From: VBAT01 sp036520835
Lineage (GTDB): Bacteria; Bacteroidota; Bacteroidia; Chitinophagales; Chitinophagaceae
DNA length: 16,053 nucleotides
Direction of reading: 5' to 3'
Assembly (NCBI GenBank): GCA_036520835.1
Contig: DATDIX010000390.1
Span: forward strand, 1-16,053
In this document: one piece after another, positions 7,311-14,712 of the stretch
How the letters are laid out: each line of letters starts with the position of its first letter
Numbering within the stretch: the first letter of the stretch is position 1
Program-made: the position numbers and the translations under genes
Notes under the pieces: generated by a model
Told to the model about the DNA's origin: nothing
The model's database searches: none
What the model saw: only the letters and a program-made list of their open reading frames with translations

Positions 7311-9197
7311 TTATTGTTTTACAAACTTTACCCGGCTGTTTGTTTCATTACCATTTAGAATAATAGTATACACACCAGCCGCCAGTGAATTTGTTTCTAT
7401 AGTTAACAAATTACTTCCTTCGTTGATACTGATATTCTTTTGCTGCAGGGTCCTTCCGCTCATATCAACAATGCTATAGCTGATACTTTCTTTTTTACGG
7501 GCAGCGATCATCAATGTGGCGCTTTCGATGACCGGGTTAGGATAAAGCATAACCACTGTTTCACTACTGCTGATATTGATCGCAATGGTCTTTGAATAAG
7601 TGAATTTGCTGTCAATGTCTTTCATCTTTAACCGGTAATAAACGATTGGCGCATTCAGAGAAGTAATGTTCCTGTCTGTATAGCCATATTGTTTTTCCGC
7701 TGATGAATTACCTGAAGCAGCTATTGTTCCTGTTTTTGTAAAATTTCTTCCGTCAAGGCTTCTTTCTATTTCAAAATGGGAAGTATTCTGTTCAGACGAC
7801 GTAACCCAGTTGAGCAAGCCGTTGTTTCCGGATAATTGAGCTTTAAAATCTAAGAGAGTAAGTGGAAGTGCTCCTTCGCCAGGAATATCAGTCACCCATA
7901 ATTCCCGGCCATACTCTGATGTATGTGCTGTCAAAAATATTTTGTTATTTAATATTACCAAATCGGTCGGATCTGAACTTCCTGTTCCGGGAACAAATTC
8001 CTGTAACAAAAATGTGCCGGCTTCTGTACCGTTGCTTCTCCATAACTCAGCGCCGTGTGCACCATCAGAAGCTGCAAACAAAAGATTATTATTCATGGCA
8101 ATTGCCATTGCAGAACCTATTCTTGCACTGACATCTTTAACCATCACCGTGTTTGGGGTTGTGCCATCCGTTTTCCATAGTTTGCCATAAATGCCCCCTC
8201 CTGACTGATTAAAATAAACCGTATTACCAATGGCAACGGAACCTAAACCGATATAAATATCTTTCAATAATGACGTACCAGGTCCCGTTCCATCTGTTAT
8301 GAATGGTTTGGGTTCACTTAAAAAAACGTCCTCCGGAGCGGCCTTAAAAAAAATTGTTGAACCAATTCCTGTGAATCCACTCGGTCTGCTACCACAGGGA
8401 CCCGGACATATGTCTTTTACCAATACAGTACCCGCCGCTGTTCCATTGCTTTTCCACAAGTCCCGATTTACGTTTGTTGGATTTGTTGAAAAAAATAACG
8501 TGCCATTTACATTGCCAAAGGCGTAAGGATCAATACCTGCTCCTAGATACACTGTGCCGGCTGCAGTTCCATCACTTTTCCATAATCCTCCAAAGGAATT
8601 AAAGAAAAGCATGCCATTTACAACTGTTATATATTGAGCACCGGCGCCAAGACCATTACCTGGTCTTAAATCTACTACCATTACAGTACCTTCGGTTGTG
8701 CCATCACTTTTCCACAGTTCTTTACCACTTGGTCCATCATTAGCCTGGAAATAAAGAATACCATTCATGCTAGCCAGAAATTGCGGAGGTGTATCTCCAT
8801 TTATACCTGGTAACAGGTCTTTAACTAATACGGTGCCTGCTTCTGTTCCGTCGCTTTTCCATAGTTCAGGGCCGTGCACTCCATCGTCTGCCTGGAAAAA
8901 AAGCGTTCCGTTCACATTGGTAAGCCAATCGGGCCTGCTTGAACCTCCCCCTGGCATAATATTCTTTACCATTACGGTTCCAGCTGTGGTACCATCGCTT
9001 TTCCATAGTTCAATCCCGTTAATACCATCATTTGCCCGGAAATATAAAACATTGTTTACGGCAACAAAGCTTGTGCCTTGTGACGGGAAAGCAGGAGTTG
9101 TTCCCGGATTTATATCTTTAACCAGGGTGAATGTTTGCGCATTGATATCAATACATACAATCAATAAAGTGACGATTAGACAAAAAAACTTTCTCAT
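7311..9197 (-). CDS. Secreted ELWxxDGT-repeat protein with T9SS type A sorting domain (628 aa), paralogue of its neighbour
   Basis: Same architecture as the 630-aa protein downstream. A signal peptide (MRKFFCLIVTLLIVCIDINAQ) is followed by eight repeats of about 48 aa (first ELWKSDGT at residue 62) and a ninth truncated unit (ELWVTD near 432). Then come an Ig/fibronectin-like module with HFEIERSLDG and YYRLKMKDIDS, and a T9SS sorting domain with LYPNPVIESATL, DMSGRTL and a KFVKQ end. The sixth repeat (near residue 302) has lost the ELW core and reads PFITDGTGPGT. The C-terminal 190 or so residues are markedly more alike between the two paralogues than the repeats are, so the repeats are where the two have diverged. 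A secreted or surface role is well supported; the ligand is unknown. It starts 173 bp downstream of the helicase stop, beyond a strong terminator, so it is probably the first gene of its transcript. Confidence 0.9.
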   Translation of the reverse strand: MRKFFCLIVTLLIVCIDINAQTFTLVKDINPGTTPAFPSQGTSFVAVNNVLYFRANDGINGIELWKSDGTTAGTVMVKNIMPGGGSSRPDWLTNVNGTLFFQADDGVHGPELWKSDGTEAGTVLVKDLLPGINGDTPPQFLASMNGILYFQANDGPSGKELWKSDGTTEGTVMVVDLRPGNGLGAGAQYITVVNGMLFFNSFGGLWKSDGTAAGTVYLGAGIDPYAFGNVNGTLFFSTNPTNVNRDLWKSNGTAAGTVLVKDICPGPCGSRPSGFTGIGSTIFFKAAPEDVFLSEPKPFITDGTGPGTSLLKDIYIGLGSVAIGNTVYFNQSGGGIYGKLWKTDGTTPNTVMVKDVSARIGSAMAIAMNNNLLFAASDGAHGAELWRSNGTEAGTFLLQEFVPGTGSSDPTDLVILNNKIFLTAHTSEYGRELWVTDIPGEGALPLTLLDFKAQLSGNNGLLNWVTSSEQNTSHFEIERSLDGRNFTKTGTIAASGNSSAEKQYGYTDRNITSLNAPIVYYRLKMKDIDSKFTYSKTIAINISSSETVVMLYPNPVIESATLMIAARKKESISYSIVDMSGRTLQQKNISINEGSNLLTIETNSLAAGVYTIILNGNETNSRVKFVKQ

Positions 9198-9238
9198 AAA
9201 CCAGTTTTAGGTTTTAGTGTAATAAAGTTTTACCAGAA

Positions 9239-9246
9239 TGTATTGG
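9239..9246 (-). promoter_or_regulatory. Upstream block conserved between the two ELWxxDGT genes (copy 2)
   Basis: CCAATACA on the minus strand begins 49 nt before the ATG of the 628-aa gene and matches the block at 7272-7279. The nearby TACATTCT is a poor match to TAnnTTTG. Function as a promoter element is conjecture based on position and conservation between the duplicates. Confidence 0.35.
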
Positions 9247-9320
9247 AAAAGGTCGTTCGGGGAAAAAGAAGGAAATGAATTTCGGAGATGCCGTCTGGCA
9301 TTTAAGGATACTAATATATA

Positions 9321-9350
9321 CAAAAAAGCCTGAACCACAAGGCCCAGGCT
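9321..9350 (-). terminator. Strong intrinsic terminator of the SNF2 helicase gene
   Basis: On the minus strand AGCCTGGGCC pairs with GGTTCAGGCT around a TTGT tetraloop (hairpin 9327-9350). That gives ten pairs including two G-U wobbles, followed directly by a run of six T. It lies 20 nt past the helicase stop codon, and I see no better terminator in the window. Confidence 0.85.
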
Positions 9351-9370
9351 GTATATTTGAAAGGTTAGTT

Positions 9371-12300
9371 TTAACTGAACAGGTACTCTACATCCTCCCT
9401 TGTCAGCGACTTCACAAAACCGGTATCATCTGAGATAAGTTCCTTAGCCAGAATGCGTTTCTTATCCTGTAATTGCAGGATCTTATCTTCAATTGTATCC
9501 TTGCAGATCATGCGATAAGCGAATATATTCTTGGTCTGGCCGATACGATGGGTACGGTCAATGGCCTGCTGCTCAACGGCCGGGTTCCACCAGGGGTCAA
9601 CGATATAGACATAATCAGCCGCCGTCAGGTTCAAACCTACTCCACCGGCCTTTAAAGAAATAAGGAATACACGTACTTCATGATCATTCTGGAAACTTTG
9701 AATGGCTTTTTCCCTGTCAGGGGCTGAAGTGCTGCCATCAAAGTATTCGTACTTGATACCGAGTTCTTCCAGCTTGGCTCTTATCAACGCCAGCATACCG
9801 AGGAACTGGGAGAATACTAATGCTTTATGATCGCCGATATTCTCTACTATTTCTCGAGCCAGTTCATCGAGTTTGATAGAATGGTTCTCAAATTTTTCTT
9901 CTTCATTGAGTATGGCCGGTGAGTCACATATCTGCCGGAGCTTCATCAAACCCTGTAAGATGGTGAGCTGTGAACGTTGTATGCCCTGCTCCTGTATCGT
10001 TCCTAATATCTTATCACGGAAATCATTCCGGTAAGCATCATATATCTTCCGTTGTTCATCTTCCATTTCGCACCACAATATCATTTCCTGTTTATCAGGA
10101 AGGTCTTTGGCCACCTGTTCTTTGGTTCTGCGAAGAATGAACGGGTATAATATTTTACGGAGATGATCCTTCCGGTCGGCTTCGCCAAATTTATCTATCG
10201 GGATGGCAAACTCCTGCCGGAAAAATTCCATAGTGCCCAGCATACCCGGGTTCAGGAAATTCATTTGGGCGAAAATGTCAAACGTATTATTCTGTAGCGG
10301 TGTACCACTCATGCAAAGACGGTTTTTTGCATTCAGCAAACAGGCTGCCTTGGTTACTTTGCTTGAAGGATTCTTGATAGCCTGCGATTCATCAAGGATC
10401 ACATAATCGAAGTCCACACTCATCAGTAATTTAATATCGCTCCGCAATGTGCCATAAGTAGTGATCGTGATCTCATGATCGTTGAGCTCTTCTTTCACTC
10501 TTGTTCTCACCGGGCCATGATGAATACGGTAAGTAAGCTTTGGAGTGAACTTCTTTATTTCATTTTCCCAGTTATAAATAAGCGTAGTGGGACAAACGAC
10601 CAGCGCTTTCAGCTTTCCGCGGTCAGCCCTGTAATAATCAAGAAAAGAAAGTGCCTGTACGGTTTTACCCAAACCCATATCATCGGCAAGGATACCACCC
10701 CATTTGATATCTTGTAAATAATTCAGCCACTGGTAACCGGCTACCTGGTAGGGGCGCAATATCATTTTGAGGTGATAGGGCGGTTCAATTTCTTTGATCT
10801 TATTAAAATTGCGCAGGTTCTCATATTTCGCTTCCAACTGAACCGTCAGCTCTTCTTCATCACGGGTCTCATAGAGTTCGTCCACCACACTCAGGTGATA
10901 GCGGGAAAGTTTAAGATTGTTACTGTTGCCTTCGCCGACACGAAACAGTAATGAATATTTCTTCAACCACTCTTCCGGCAAAATGCCGAGTGTGCCGTCA
11001 TTCAATTGAACAAATTGCTGTTTATTGGCGAGGGCCCTTTTTACTTCAGCTATGGTTACTTTCTGATCGCCAAATACAATATCGATCTTAGCATCGAACC
11101 AATCGGTGTTGCTGCTGATAAATATCTTTGTTTGCGGTTTGGCTGTATTGAAGCGAAAGTTCTTCAACGCTTCAAATCCAAAAACCGGCGTTTTCATATC
11201 CTTCATTGCATCTACAAACAGGAAGAACCAGTTATTCTTTAATACATCTGTTCCTTTCAAAGCCAGCGACCCGGTCTCCTCGTTGATGATAAAATTGGAA
11301 TGAAGGCCATTCAGCTGATCTACAAAAACTTTTTCCGCTTCCCGGTTACGGTGAACGATCATTACCTTATCACCCTGCGGCACGATGATATCATCACGGT
11401 CCTTTGTTCTTGTTTCATATCCTTTATAGGAGAAAGAAGGCTGGAAAACAAGGTAATCACCTTTTTCTATCAGGAAGAGGTTTACTTCAGGTTCGCCGGC
11501 TTTGATCTCGTTGACCAGTGATTTATCAAAATCAACTTTATGCTCTTTGGTCAAGGGGAGAATAAAATCATTCAATGTTTTATTCCAGTTATCCTCCGTG
11601 ACTGTCATCTTACCTGTTTCCAGGAATTTTTCAACCAGGTGGATCACTTCATTGTTCTTCCACAAATGCAGCTGGTGATTATACGAGAAAAATAATGGCC
11701 CCGGGCTTTCATTCTCACCGAGGTCATACTCCATGCTGCCGGTTTTTACCCGGCATGAAATGGTATAATGAGAATTTTTCTTAACAATAAAATGCGGTTT
11801 GGCTTCTTCAATGGCCAGTTGCAGGGGTTCAAGGTTCGTTGTCCTGAATGGTTTGCCTTCGGGCAACAGGAAAACAAGTTTGTTCTCCGCCGCATCAGTA
11901 AATATTTTTTTCAGTTTGGGTAAAAGATATTCTGCCATCAGTTCTTTTGTTTCTTCCGGCAGGTCGTCATCTTCCTGCTGAATGATATTTTCCCAAATGC
12001 CTGAAAAAGGCGAATTGCGGCTGATGTATTTGTTTATCTCTGTTTCCTGCAGTTTGCGCAGCGAGGTCAGCAGGGTCTTATCCTCTTCAGATAGTTTATC
12101 TGTTTCTATATAGCGGCTGATATCTAATTTTTCTGCTTTGCCGGCAAACCCATCGCCTTCCTCATTCGGTTCCCCCGATACAACATCTATAGTAAACTGG
12201 GGATAGCTCTTTTTACTGAAGTTAAAAACGATCCCCAGCCTGTGCGATGGTTTTATTGTTTCTTCTTCTATCACTTCAGGCTCTTGCTGCTGTACTTTCT

Positions 12301-13138
12301 GCTGCGGAATAACAACGGGCTTTACATACGTGTTTGCTACTGCTACTGCCACTCGTTTTATATTGCTGTCCAACACTCGCAAAAAAGGTTTGCCTTCTTT
12401 ATAAGCAAATTCAAATTTGCCTTTCAGGTCATCGCTCAGTGAATAACCATACGCTTCGAGTAATTTATTTTTCTCCTTATCCCAGTTGCGGATGCTGTCG
12501 AAATAACCAGCGCCATACACATCGAGCAACTGGAGAAAAACGATCAGCTTGGGCAGGCATAATACATGGTCCTCGTCCTCGTAGTCGCAACTGGTATCGA
12601 AATTCTTTTCTTCATTCTTGCGGATGATCACTTTATAGTTCTCATTATTCAGAACAACGGAAGCTTTTATTGTTTCATTTTCTGCCAGCTCTATTTTGGC
12701 CTTATTGGTGCGCAGGAATTTTTCCGCTTCTTCATACGATTCAGGAGAGGAAAGCAGCCGTAATGTTTTTAGTTCGATCGTTTTCATTTTGGCCACAGTA
12801 TGCCGCTGGTCATACTTTACATCATCTGACTGCAGGTGACCGCGGTCGATCATTTCCTGCAACTGGAATAAAGAAGCTGATTCGTGCCGGCAGATATCGC
12901 CGAGATTATAAGGGCAACTGCAGCGAAGCGAAAGGGATTTGGAATCCTTGAACTTCTGGATATATACTTTATAAAAAGTGGAATAGCTGTCATCCTTTAC
13001 ACGAAATACAGCGGAGCCAAAGAGGTCGTCATATTCTACCAGTTCTACAAATCCAATGGCATGTATTTTTTTTCCCCGGCGTATCACTTCGTCAGTTCCA
13101 TGGGTATAAACATACTTGATAAGGTGCGGTAAAGCCAT
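9371..13138 (-). CDS. SWIM zinc-finger SNF2-family helicase-like ATPase (1255 aa)
   Basis: SNF2-family dsDNA translocase. Near the N-terminus is a SWIM zinc finger (about residues 71-84; CSCP ... CRH, the CxC...CxH pattern). A long variable middle part (about 100-780) is of the kind found in bacterial SNF2 proteins. The SNF2 ATPase fills about 790-1255: LRPYQVAGYQW, Walker A DDMGLGKT (about 823), Walker B VILDESQ (about 916), motif III MSGTPLQNN, then the C-terminal helicase lobe with FSQFLGML, YFDGSTS, SLKAGGVGLNLTAADYV and the arginine-finger motif DRTHRIGQ (about 1199). All catalytic motifs are intact. I chose MALPHLIKYVYTHG as the start. The frame stays open 34 codons further up (to 13240), but that stretch is a heptamer DNA repeat with no protein character. 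It is flanked by terminators, so probably monocistronic. The cellular role is unknown; nothing nearby points to a defence system. Confidence 0.93.
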   Translation of the reverse strand: MALPHLIKYVYTHGTDEVIRRGKKIHAIGFVELVEYDDLFGSAVFRVKDDSYSTFYKVYIQKFKDSKSLSLRCSCPYNLGDICRHESASLFQLQEMIDRGHLQSDDVKYDQRHTVAKMKTIELKTLRLLSSPESYEEAEKFLRTNKAKIELAENETIKASVVLNNENYKVIIRKNEEKNFDTSCDYEDEDHVLCLPKLIVFLQLLDVYGAGYFDSIRNWDKEKNKLLEAYGYSLSDDLKGKFEFAYKEGKPFLRVLDSNIKRVAVAVANTYVKPVVIPQQKVQQQEPEVIEEETIKPSHRLGIVFNFSKKSYPQFTIDVVSGEPNEEGDGFAGKAEKLDISRYIETDKLSEEDKTLLTSLRKLQETEINKYISRNSPFSGIWENIIQQEDDDLPEETKELMAEYLLPKLKKIFTDAAENKLVFLLPEGKPFRTTNLEPLQLAIEEAKPHFIVKKNSHYTISCRVKTGSMEYDLGENESPGPLFFSYNHQLHLWKNNEVIHLVEKFLETGKMTVTEDNWNKTLNDFILPLTKEHKVDFDKSLVNEIKAGEPEVNLFLIEKGDYLVFQPSFSYKGYETRTKDRDDIIVPQGDKVMIVHRNREAEKVFVDQLNGLHSNFIINEETGSLALKGTDVLKNNWFFLFVDAMKDMKTPVFGFEALKNFRFNTAKPQTKIFISSNTDWFDAKIDIVFGDQKVTIAEVKRALANKQQFVQLNDGTLGILPEEWLKKYSLLFRVGEGNSNNLKLSRYHLSVVDELYETRDEEELTVQLEAKYENLRNFNKIKEIEPPYHLKMILRPYQVAGYQWLNYLQDIKWGGILADDMGLGKTVQALSFLDYYRADRGKLKALVVCPTTLIYNWENEIKKFTPKLTYRIHHGPVRTRVKEELNDHEITITTYGTLRSDIKLLMSVDFDYVILDESQAIKNPSSKVTKAACLLNAKNRLCMSGTPLQNNTFDIFAQMNFLNPGMLGTMEFFRQEFAIPIDKFGEADRKDHLRKILYPFILRRTKEQVAKDLPDKQEMILWCEMEDEQRKIYDAYRNDFRDKILGTIQEQGIQRSQLTILQGLMKLRQICDSPAILNEEEKFENHSIKLDELAREIVENIGDHKALVFSQFLGMLALIRAKLEELGIKYEYFDGSTSAPDREKAIQSFQNDHEVRVFLISLKAGGVGLNLTAADYVYIVDPWWNPAVEQQAIDRTHRIGQTKNIFAYRMICKDTIEDKILQLQDKKRILAKELISDDTGFVKSLTREDVEYLFS

Positions 13139-13250
13139 AATACTATTTCGATGGACAATGGGCAATAAGCAACCGGCAAATTTCCAATACTTTCTTATTG
13201 CCCATTGCGGATTGCATACTGCTGGTTCAAAAAAGGGCAATCGGCAAAAC
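13139..13250. repeat. Heptamer-periodic inverted repeat in the helicase leader
   Basis: CAATGGGCAATAAG (13156-13169) is matched perfectly by its reverse complement CTTATTGCCCATTG (13194-13207) across a 24-nt spacer. Each arm lies in a 7-nt periodic array. Reading the plus strand, GGACAAT, GGGCAAT, AAGCAAC and CGGCAAA run from 13153, and TTATTGC, CCATTGC, GGATTGC and ATACTGC run from 13195. Two more related heptamers (GGGCAAT, CGGCAAA) occur at 13235-13248. The array sits between the presumed promoter and the helicase start codon. The transcript could form a long hairpin there. Confidence 0.75.
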
Positions 13251-13252
13251 TA
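13245..13252 (-). promoter_or_regulatory. Consensus -7 element upstream of the helicase gene
   Basis: TAGTTTTG on the minus strand fits the Bacteroidota -7 consensus TAnnTTTG exactly. It would start transcription near 13238-13240, giving a leader of about 100 nt before the chosen ATG, filled by the heptamer repeat. No convincing TTG-type -33 element is present at the usual distance. Confidence 0.4.
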
Positions 13253-13323
13253 AAGGATTATGATTCGGATTTCCAGCGAAATAGAAGGAAATAAAAAATA
13301 ATTTTTAAAGCCTGTAAGGGAAG

Positions 13324-13354
13324 AAAAAATGGAGTATCTTGTACCCCTTTTTTT
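13324..13354 (-). terminator. Bidirectional-looking terminator after comB
   Basis: On the minus strand GGGGTA pairs with TACTCC (one G-U wobble) around a 5-nt loop CAAGA (hairpin 13331-13347). Seven A precede the stem and ATTTTTT follows, so a T-run follows the stem in either direction. It lies about 16 nt past the comB stop and would separate comB from the helicase gene. Confidence 0.75.
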
Positions 13355-13369
13355 GAAAAGCAACAGCCG

Positions 13370-14098
13370 TTATTTCACCAGCAGTTTACCTTCTTTATAA
13401 ACGGGCAATACATTGGCCTCATCAGCAGACAAACAATAACGTATATCTTTTTCTAATCCAAAATTCATCAGCCGGTGATAATGGGAAGCTTCATTCTTTT
13501 TCAGGAAAGCAAACAGGTCCTTTTTTCCTTTTTCATACATCGTTTCTGCCATATGCGATGAATCGCAGTTGATCAGGAAATGTTCTTTTACTTTACTGAT
13601 GACAGCACCGGCAAATAATGTGTCTTCCATATTTACCCGGTCTTTCCAGGCAGCACAACCGAGTATGACGTTTTGTTTCTTTTCTATCAAATGATCGCAG
13701 ACAGCCGACAGGTTGGGAAAAGAACCGGTGATGATCTCTTTAGCTCCTTTATCTAATGCCATATGCAATAAACGGGTGCCGTTGGTGGTGGTTAGCACTA
13801 ATGTTTTTCCTTCCACAAATTCTCTCGGGTATTCAAAAGGGGAATTACCATATTCGAGGCCTTCGGCGATCTTACCATCTCTTTCGCCGGCAGTAATCCC
13901 TTCTATCTGCCTGCCAATTTCTATACAACGGGCGACGCTGTCAACCGGGATAACAGACCGGGCGCCATTATATAATGCAGTAGTAATAGTAGAGGTGGCT
14001 CTCAGTACATCAATGATCACAACAATACTGTTGCTTACATCATATAAATGCAAAAGGGTCGGCGAAAGGGACGTATGTAAGGTGGGCTTGTTTTCCAT
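13370..14098 (-). CDS. comB: 2-phosphosulfolactate phosphatase-like protein (ComB family, 242 aa)
   Basis: ComB proteins remove phosphate from 2-phosphosulfolactate to give sulfolactate. This is a step of coenzyme M synthesis in methanogens and of sulfolactate formation in some bacteria. The family blocks are all present: DVLRATSTI (residues 30-38), AGERDG (70-75), GNSPFEY (84-90), TTTNGT (103-108) and NMEDTLFAGA (156-165). Length is normal for the family. The frame extends 29 codons further up to 14185, but that part overlaps the end of the SRPBCC gene and lacks family character. The start at MENKPTLHTSL is therefore preferred. It follows the SRPBCC gene by 62 bp and ends before a strong terminator. 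No ComA, sulfopyruvate decarboxylase or other coenzyme M gene is in the window, so the substrate here is inferred from the family alone. Confidence 0.85.
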   Translation of the reverse strand: MENKPTLHTSLSPTLLHLYDVSNSIVVIIDVLRATSTITTALYNGARSVIPVDSVARCIEIGRQIEGITAGERDGKIAEGLEYGNSPFEYPREFVEGKTLVLTTTNGTRLLHMALDKGAKEIITGSFPNLSAVCDHLIEKKQNVILGCAAWKDRVNMEDTLFAGAVISKVKEHFLINCDSSHMAETMYEKGKKDLFAFLKKNEASHYHRLMNFGLEKDIRYCLSADEANVLPVYKEGKLLVK

Positions 14099-14112
14099 GC
14101 TGCTTCTGGCAG

Positions 14113-14120
14113 CAAAAATA
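14113..14120 (-). promoter_or_regulatory. Possible -7 element for comB
   Basis: TATTTTTG on the minus strand matches TAnnTTTG and lies 14 nt before the comB ATG. A perfect 5-bp hairpin (GCTGC/GCAGC, 14099-14113) sits between it and the start codon. No -33 element is obvious, and AT-rich sequence makes chance matches easy. Confidence 0.3.
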
Positions 14121-14160
14121 GCGGAACAAAAATTAATGGGTGCTGTAAGGCAGTATTGTA

Positions 14161-14637
14161 TTATTTCACCAGCAGTTTTTTCCACTTTTCACTTTCCGCA
14201 AATTCCTTGATCGTTTTATTGCGTTGCCCGATCAGGTTTCGCATATAGCGGGTAAAATATAAAAGGTTGAACCATTTGCCTACGGCGCCATAAGGAGTTT
14301 CAAAGTAGATAAGGTCGATCATGATCGTGCCATTCTCGCAGGGTTTAAAATGATGCTCATGTTTCAGCATTTTAAAATCACCTTGTGCCTGTTCATCAAT
14401 GAATAGGCTGGGTTTTATCATTTCCGTGATCTTTGTACGAAGCAGCCTTGTTTTGAAAAGGTGCTTGGCTTTCCAGGTCACTGTTTCATCTTTTTCTATC
14501 AGGCCAAACCTGACCCCTGCCACAGCTTCTTCCTTGTGGTGGGTCATGGAGAGTTTGTGCAGGTCAATATTCCTGCTGAGGTCAAATACTCTTTCTACGG
14601 GAGCTTCGATAAATGTAGTAAGGTGAATAGCGGGCAT
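14161..14637 (-). CDS. SRPBCC-superfamily protein (START/Bet v 1-like fold, 158 aa)
   Basis: The product begins MPAIHLTTFIEAPVERVFDL, the first strand and helix typical of SRPBCC proteins, which form a cavity for a hydrophobic ligand. The fold continues with paired beta-strands (VRFGLIEKDETVTWKAKH, FKMLKHEHHFKPC, GTIMIDLIYFETPYG) and a long C-terminal helix (RYMRNLIGQRNKTIKEFAE). There is no signal peptide, so it is cytoplasmic. An in-frame ATG eight codons upstream (14661) would add MEFRSFTV. I prefer the inner ATG because family members usually start just before the first strand, but neither has a ribosome binding site. It lies 75 bp after gcvT and 62 bp before comB on the same strand, so an operon is possible. 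Ligand and role are unknown. Confidence 0.8.
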   Translation of the reverse strand: MPAIHLTTFIEAPVERVFDLSRNIDLHKLSMTHHKEEAVAGVRFGLIEKDETVTWKAKHLFKTRLLRTKITEMIKPSLFIDEQAQGDFKMLKHEHHFKPCENGTIMIDLIYFETPYGAVGKWFNLLYFTRYMRNLIGQRNKTIKEFAESEKWKKLLVK

Positions 14638-14712
14638 AACGGTGAATGATCTGAATTCCATGGTGACGGATTTCTGCTATACTAGCAAAAATTTTACCAC
14701 AGTAGAAATTTA

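Noticed and set aside
5337..9197. CRISPR-like or DNA tandem repeat array
   Set aside because: The recurring words every 140-150 bp are codons of the ELWxxDGT protein repeats. They vary at silent sites and have no spacer structure.
2277..9197. Polysaccharide utilisation locus
   Set aside because: No SusD-like lipoprotein, glycoside hydrolase or hybrid sensor is present. The barrels lack an evident TonB box, and the ELWxxDGT proteins have no catalytic domain.
9288..9301. ATGCC-GTCT-GGCAT hairpin downstream of the helicase terminator
   Set aside because: Five base pairs, no T-run and a stronger terminator 20 nt upstream in the direction of transcription; no independent support.
9371..13138. 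SNF2 helicase as part of a defence system (such as DISARM-like or restriction-linked)
   Set aside because: SNF2 proteins occur in defence loci, but the flanking genes here are housekeeping (gcvT, comB, SRPBCC) or secreted proteins. There is no methylase, nuclease or phospholipase-D gene nearby.
14675..14687. TGCTA-TAC-TAGCA inverted repeat upstream of the SRPBCC gene as an operator
   Set aside because: Only 5 bp per arm in AT-rich sequence with no second copy found elsewhere; too weak to list as a site.
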